From an uncultured Eubacteriales bacterium (GTDB lineage: Bacteria; Bacillota; Clostridia; Lachnospirales; Lachnospiraceae): a stretch of 17,602 bases of DNA. The stretch is taken from NCBI GenBank assembly GCA_900313765.1, contig OMSN01000007.1, forward strand, positions 1 through 17,602, given 5' to 3'. The notes beneath the pieces are model-generated. The model did no database searches. It saw only the letters and a list, made by a program, of their open reading frames with translations, and was not told the origin of the DNA. Of the stretch, positions 13,980 through 17,602 are shown in pieces. The first letter of the stretch is position 1. The number at the start of each line of letters is the position of its first letter. The translations under genes and the position numbers were made by a program.

Positions 13980-14006
13980 CGGCGAATACAACAGAGAGGT
14001 GAAAGG

Positions 14007-15377
14007 ATGCAGATACTCATTAAAAACGGAAGACTTCTGGATCCGGAATCCGGAACAGACAGGGTGACTGATATCCTGATCGAAGACGGGAATGTCACTG
14101 ACATCGGAGATGACCTGAAGCTGCCGGCACCGAAGAAGAGGGAGACCGGGAAAGTGGTCGGAGCAGGAGACGACATCGTCTCGGATGAATCGAGGATCAT
14201 CGATGCTTCGGGCTGCTGGGTAGCGCCCGGTTTTGTGGATCTGCATGTGCACCTTCGCGATCCGGGGCTGACCTACAAGGAAGACATCGGAACCGGCTCG
14301 GAAGCCGGTGCTCATGGCGGATTCACTACAATCTGCGCGATGCCGAATACCAAGCCTGTCATTGATACGCCGGACAAGCTGAACTATGTGCGCTTCAAGG
14401 CAGCTGCCCTGTCACCGATCCATGTCATGCAGATCGGGGCGATCACATACGGACAGAAAGGCGAACGGCTTGCAGATATCTCCGGGATGGTGGATGCGGG
14501 AGCTCCTGCCATCTCAGAGGATGGAAAGAGTGTCATGGATGCCCGCGTCGCCCGGGAGGCATTTCGAATGGCTGCTCATCTGGGGATTCCTGTCTGCGCA
14601 CACTGCGAAGACAAGAACCTGGTTCACGGAGGTGTGGTCAATGATGACGCCAATGCGATCCGCCTGAAGCTGCCGGGGATCACGAACTCCACGGAGGATG
14701 TCATTACCGCCAGGGATCTGGTGCTTGCGGCAGAGACCGGAGCGCATCTGCATCTGTGTCATGTGTCGACTGCAGGCGCGGTTCAGATGATCCGCATGGC
14801 GAAGGCAAACGGTGTGCATGTGACGGCGGAAGTGTGTCCGCATCATTTCACCATGACCAGCGATGACATCAGGACGGACAACCCTCAGTACAAGATGAAT
14901 CCGCCTCTTCGCACGGCTGCGGACCGGGATGCTCTGATCGAAGCTCTGAAGGATGGCACGATCGACTGCATCGCTACCGATCATGCGCCTCATGCGGCAA
15001 ATGAGAAATTTGGTTCGATCCTGACGGCAGCATTCGGGATCGTAGGCCTCGAGACAGCACTTCCGCTGGCGATCGTCAGACTGGTGGAGCCCGGCATCCT
15101 GAGCCCGCTTGAGCTGATCCGGAGGATGAGCACGAACCCGGCCAAGGCATTCAATCTGATGGATGAATACGGGGATGGGAGGATCGCTGTCGGGAATCCT
15201 GCCGATATCGTGGTCATCGATCCGAATGAGGAATGGATCATTGACAAGAAGAAATTTGCGTCCAAAGGCAGAAACACCCCGTTTGACGGATGGAAAGTCA
15301 GAGGACGTGTGAAATGTACCATCTGTGACGGAGAACTCGTATACAAAGACGGCGGTTTTGATTTTGCAAAGCCCTGA
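14007..15377 (+). CDS. pyrC: Dihydroorotase (class I)
   Basis: Cyclises N-carbamoyl-aspartate to dihydroorotate, the third step of UMP synthesis. The TIM-barrel metal site is intact: HVHLRDPG with His80 and His82, and ATDHAPH with Asp325 as the catalytic acid/base. MPNTKP and AHCED also match the family. The 456 residues exceed the usual 425-430 because of a Lys/Gly/Asp-rich insertion at about 38-62 in the N-terminal beta-sandwich, outside the active site. The ribosome site AGAGAGG (13993-13999) is seven bases before the ATG. It is the first gene of pyrC-pyrF-pyrK-pyrD, 27 bases before pyrF. No promoter is visible in the structured leader, so transcripts may come from further upstream. Confidence 0.96.
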   Translation: MQILIKNGRLLDPESGTDRVTDILIEDGNVTDIGDDLKLPAPKKRETGKVVGAGDDIVSDESRIIDASGCWVAPGFVDLHVHLRDPGLTYKEDIGTGSEAGAHGGFTTICAMPNTKPVIDTPDKLNYVRFKAAALSPIHVMQIGAITYGQKGERLADISGMVDAGAPAISEDGKSVMDARVAREAFRMAAHLGIPVCAHCEDKNLVHGGVVNDDANAIRLKLPGITNSTEDVITARDLVLAAETGAHLHLCHVSTAGAVQMIRMAKANGVHVTAEVCPHHFTMTSDDIRTDNPQYKMNPPLRTAADRDALIEALKDGTIDCIATDHAPHAANEKFGSILTAAFGIVGLETALPLAIVRLVEPGILSPLELIRRMSTNPAKAFNLMDEYGDGRIAVGNPADIVVIDPNEEWIIDKKKFASKGRNTPFDGWKVRGRVKCTICDGELVYKDGGFDFAKP

Positions 15378-15404
15378 GACCACGGGTCTGGAAAGGAATG
15401 GACG

Positions 15405-16457
15405 ATGATTGATCAGCTGGTGAAAGCAATTCAGAAAACGAAGGCACCGATCTGCGTGGGACTGGATCCGCAGATGAGTTTTATTCCGGAAACACTGAAG
15501 GCAAGAGTTTTCCAGGAATGCGGAGAGACACTGGAAGGTGCTGCGGAGGCAATCTGGCAGTTCAACAAGGCGATCGTGGATGCGACCTGTGACCTGATCC
15601 CCTCGGTAAAACCTCAGGTCGCAATGTATGAGCAGTACGGGACTGCGGGTCTGGAAGCATTCAAAAAGACGGTTGACTACTGCAAGTCGAAAGGCCTGAT
15701 CGTGATCGGCGATGTGAAGAGAGGAGATATCGGGTCAACTTCCGCGGCGTATGCAGCAGGCCATCTGGGAAGAGTGATGGTAGGTGACCGGGAGTATGCA
15801 GCTTTTGATGAAGACTTCTGCACGGTCAATCCGTACCTTGGATCAGACGGTGTGGTACCTTTCCTGAAGGAATGCGACGCGCAGGATAAGGGCATCTTTA
15901 TACTGGTCAAGACGTCGAATCCGTCCAGCGGTGAGTTCCAGGACCGTCTGGTTCTGGTTCCGGAAGAAGGTCTGGACGGAGCCCAGGCCCTTACGGTGAA
16001 AGAGGACAAGGCGATGAACCTTCACAAGCTGGTGAAGGATGTGGACAAAGAGATCCTGAAGCAGTACAGAGTACGTCCCCTGTATGAGATCGTCGGAGAG
16101 AAGGTTGCCGAGTGGGCATCCGAACCGAGGCTGATCGGCGAATCGGGATACAGTGAAGTCGGCGCGGTGGTAGGAGCCACCTATCCGGAGATGGGCAGGA
16201 AACTGCGGAAGATCATGCCAAAGAGTTTCATCCTGGTGCCCGGCTACGGTGCACAGGGCGGAAAGGGCGATGATCTGGTTCCGTTCTTTAACAAGGACGG
16301 ACTTGGCGCGGTAGTGAACTCCTCCCGCGGAATCATAGCTGCCTATACCAAGGCCCCCTATGCGGATAAGTATGGCGCGGACGGTTTTGCAGATGCAGCA
16401 AGAGCCGCCGTCAAGGATATGAAGAAGGACATTGCACAGGCACTGGAGAAAATATGA
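15405..16457 (+). CDS. pyrF: Orotidine 5'-phosphate decarboxylase (type 2)
   Basis: Decarboxylates OMP to UMP, the last step of the pathway. VGLDP near the N-terminus, the catalytic DVKRGDIG (Asp103, Lys105), VKTSNPSSGEFQD and the phosphate-binding VPGYGAQGG and NSSRGI motifs identify the type 2 group. At 350 residues it is longer than the usual 270-310; the extra part is about 40 mostly charged residues (about 183-223) between FQD and LYEIVGEKV. The remaining motifs are complete, so activity is expected. An AGGA at 15394-15397 serves as ribosome site. Its stop overlaps the pyrK start (ATGA), indicating translational coupling. Confidence 0.96.
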   Translation: MIDQLVKAIQKTKAPICVGLDPQMSFIPETLKARVFQECGETLEGAAEAIWQFNKAIVDATCDLIPSVKPQVAMYEQYGTAGLEAFKKTVDYCKSKGLIVIGDVKRGDIGSTSAAYAAGHLGRVMVGDREYAAFDEDFCTVNPYLGSDGVVPFLKECDAQDKGIFILVKTSNPSSGEFQDRLVLVPEEGLDGAQALTVKEDKAMNLHKLVKDVDKEILKQYRVRPLYEIVGEKVAEWASEPRLIGESGYSEVGAVVGATYPEMGRKLRKIMPKSFILVPGYGAQGGKGDDLVPFFNKDGLGAVVNSSRGIIAAYTKAPYADKYGADGFADAARAAVKDMKKDIAQALEKI

Positions 16458-17233
16458 AATACAGAGAACAGGCAACTGTACTGAATATTGAAGAGATCGG
16501 AAAAGAGATCTTCAGTCTGGTCCTGCAGACCAGGCAGATCGCAGGAGAGGCAGTGCCAGGGCAGTTCGTTTCCGTCTATGCGAACGATCGGAGCCGCCTG
16601 CTGCCAAGACCGATCTCGATCTGTGAGGCAGATGAAGAGAGCGGATGCCTCAGACTGGTCTTCCGGATCGCAGGGGAGGGAACCAGAGAGTTCTCGCGTT
16701 TCGAGGTCGGGGACAAGGTCACGATCGTTGGTCCGCTGGGAAACGGATTCCCGATCGAGAGAGCGGAAGAGAAGCGGGTGTTTCTGATCGGAGGCGGAAT
16801 CGGGATCCCTCCGATGGTTCAGCTGGACCATACCCTGGAGGAGATGGGAGCAGCTGCGGATGTGACAGCGGTCCTGGGCTTCAGGGATGAACAGTTTCTG
16901 CTTGAAGACTTCTCCTGTGAATGCCTGATCGCGACAGAAGATGGAAGTGCCGGGACCAGGGGAAATGTTCTGGATGCGATCCGTGAAAACGGACGGAAGG
17001 CGGATGTGATCTATGCCTGCGGCCCGACACCGATGCTCCGGGCATTGAAGGCCTTCGCGGAAGCAGAAGGAATTGAATGCTGGCTGTCTCTGGAAGAGAA
17101 GATGGCCTGCGGGATCGGTGCATGTCTGAGCTGCGTGTGCAGATCAACAGAGATGGATGAGCACTCACAGGTAAATAACAAGAGAGTCTGTACAGAAGGA
17201 CCGGTGTTCCTGTCGACGGACATTGAACTGTAG
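16454..17233 (+). CDS. pyrK: Dihydroorotate dehydrogenase electron transfer subunit
   Basis: The FAD and 2Fe-2S subunit that carries electrons from PyrD to NAD in class 1B dihydroorotate dehydrogenase. The FAD domain has RPISICEAD (about 53-61), and the NAD domain starts with IGGGIGIPPM (about 113-122). The iron-sulfur motif near the C-terminus is complete: Cys219, Cys224, Cys227 and Cys246; an additional Cys229 lies nearby. The 259-residue length is normal. It overlaps pyrF by four bases and is followed by pyrD 52 bases later, the standard arrangement for the two-subunit enzyme. This supports NAD-linked rather than fumarate- or quinone-linked oxidation. Confidence 0.96.
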   Translation: MKYREQATVLNIEEIGKEIFSLVLQTRQIAGEAVPGQFVSVYANDRSRLLPRPISICEADEESGCLRLVFRIAGEGTREFSRFEVGDKVTIVGPLGNGFPIERAEEKRVFLIGGGIGIPPMVQLDHTLEEMGAAADVTAVLGFRDEQFLLEDFSCECLIATEDGSAGTRGNVLDAIRENGRKADVIYACGPTPMLRALKAFAEAEGIECWLSLEEKMACGIGACLSCVCRSTEMDEHSQVNNKRVCTEGPVFLSTDIEL

Positions 17234-17285
17234 AAAATATCTGAACCCAGTATCAGAACATGGATGAACGATAAGAGGGAATAAT

Positions 17286-17602
17286 ATGACACCGAATCTG
17301 AGTGTGGATCTGTGCGGAGTCACGTTAAAGAACCCGGTCATGACAGCTTCGGGTACGTTCGGAGCAGGAGAGGAATTCTCGCAGTTTCTTGACCTGAACC
17401 GTCTGGGGGCCGTTGTCACCAAGGGGGTCGCGTCCGTACCCTGGCCGGGGAATCCGACGCCTCGAATCTGCGAGACGCCCTCCGGTATGCTGAATGCCAT
17501 CGGCCTGCAGAATCCCGGGTATGAAGTGTTTGCGAAGCGTGACCTGAAGTTCCTGGAGAACTATGACACGAAGGTTATTGTCAATGTATGCGGGCACAGT
17601 CC
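17286..17602 (+). CDS. pyrD: Dihydroorotate dehydrogenase catalytic subunit, class 1B (3' end outside window)
   Basis: Oxidises dihydroorotate to orotate using FMN, with PyrK as its redox partner. Only the first 105 residues are present. The start is ATG 17286 with AGAGGGA about five bases upstream. The visible sequence is diagnostic: TASGTFG (FMN site), [16 protein letters not shown], the [12 protein letters not shown] motif and VNVCG at the window edge. The active-site Cys expected for class 1B lies beyond the window. Adjacency to pyrK and the sequence agree on class 1B. Confidence 0.93.
   Translation, partial: MTPNLSVDLCGVTLKNPVMTASGTFGAGEEFSQFLDLNRLGAVVTKGVASVPWPGNPTPRICETPSGMLNAIGLQNPGYEVFAKRDLKFLENYDTKVIVNVCGHS

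Noticed and set aside
13798..14006. Standard PyrR attenuator or rho-independent terminator before pyrC
   Set aside because: No T-run follows any hairpin, and I see no recognisable PyrR-binding loop sequence.
14514..15383. Minus-strand open frame of 289 codons inside pyrC
   Set aside because: Shadow frame of a conserved enzyme, with no motifs of its own.

Overview
The window looks like a chromosomal segment of a Clostridia-class Firmicute, most likely Lachnospiraceae. The basis is gene content and style: a DUF4364 regulator, a PyrK-type electron-transfer subunit beside a class 1B PyrD, SleB-like and YkuD-type wall enzymes, strong GGAGG-type ribosome sites and sigma-A-like promoters. Most of it is moderately GC-rich (a hand count of 14401-14460 gives 34 G/C of 60).

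Region by region: (1) 1-1787, a membrane-anchored L,D-transpeptidase whose reading frame is open to the left edge. (2) 1788-3060, an ArsR-type regulator with a long charged tail, translationally coupled to a YbaK-type Cys-tRNA(Pro) deacylase. A near-perfect 24-bp palindrome lies in front and a strong terminator behind. (3) 3092-6564, central metabolism and RNA modification: citrate synthase with its own promoter, ATP-type 6-phosphofructokinase, and a TrmH/SpoU-family RNA 2'-O-methyltransferase. (4) 6561-10726, an AT-richer block of exported-protein genes (7681-7740 has 20 G/C of 60). It holds a minus-strand protein with an Ig-like domain, wall-binding-like repeats and an SGNH-hydrolase-like C-terminus, then a two-SH3-domain SleB-type wall hydrolase, then a putative lipoprotein of the peptidase C26 glutamine-amidotransferase family. 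(5) 10863-12154, an MBL-fold hydrolase facing a DUF4364 winged-helix protein. (6) 12242-13797, a membrane-anchored NodB-type polysaccharide deacetylase, probably starting at TTG. (7) 14007-end, a pyrimidine biosynthesis operon, pyrC-pyrF-pyrK-pyrD (pyrD cut by the window edge).

The strongest unexplained signal is the 209-bp gap between the deacetylase and pyrC (13798-14006). Nearly all of it folds on paper into a multi-arm structure: an outer long-range stem encloses an 11-bp perfect hairpin, a 9-bp perfect hairpin and a branched arm with two more hairpins. Three of the four terminal loops are GAA. A partial direct repeat beside it offers alternative pairing partners just before the pyrC ribosome site. 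It has no U-tract and no PyrR-loop motif that I can recognise, so it is either an undescribed leader/processing RNA or a small palindromic repeat element.

Functionally, the pyr genes make UMP from carbamoyl-aspartate. PyrK passes electrons from PyrD towards NAD. The envelope genes (transpeptidase, wall hydrolase, deacetylase, SGNH-like protein) act on peptidoglycan or surface glycans. No stretch longer than 300 bases lacks a gene; the longest is 7986-8247, which holds the promoter and leader of the wall hydrolase. I saw no tRNA, rRNA, CRISPR array or transposase.
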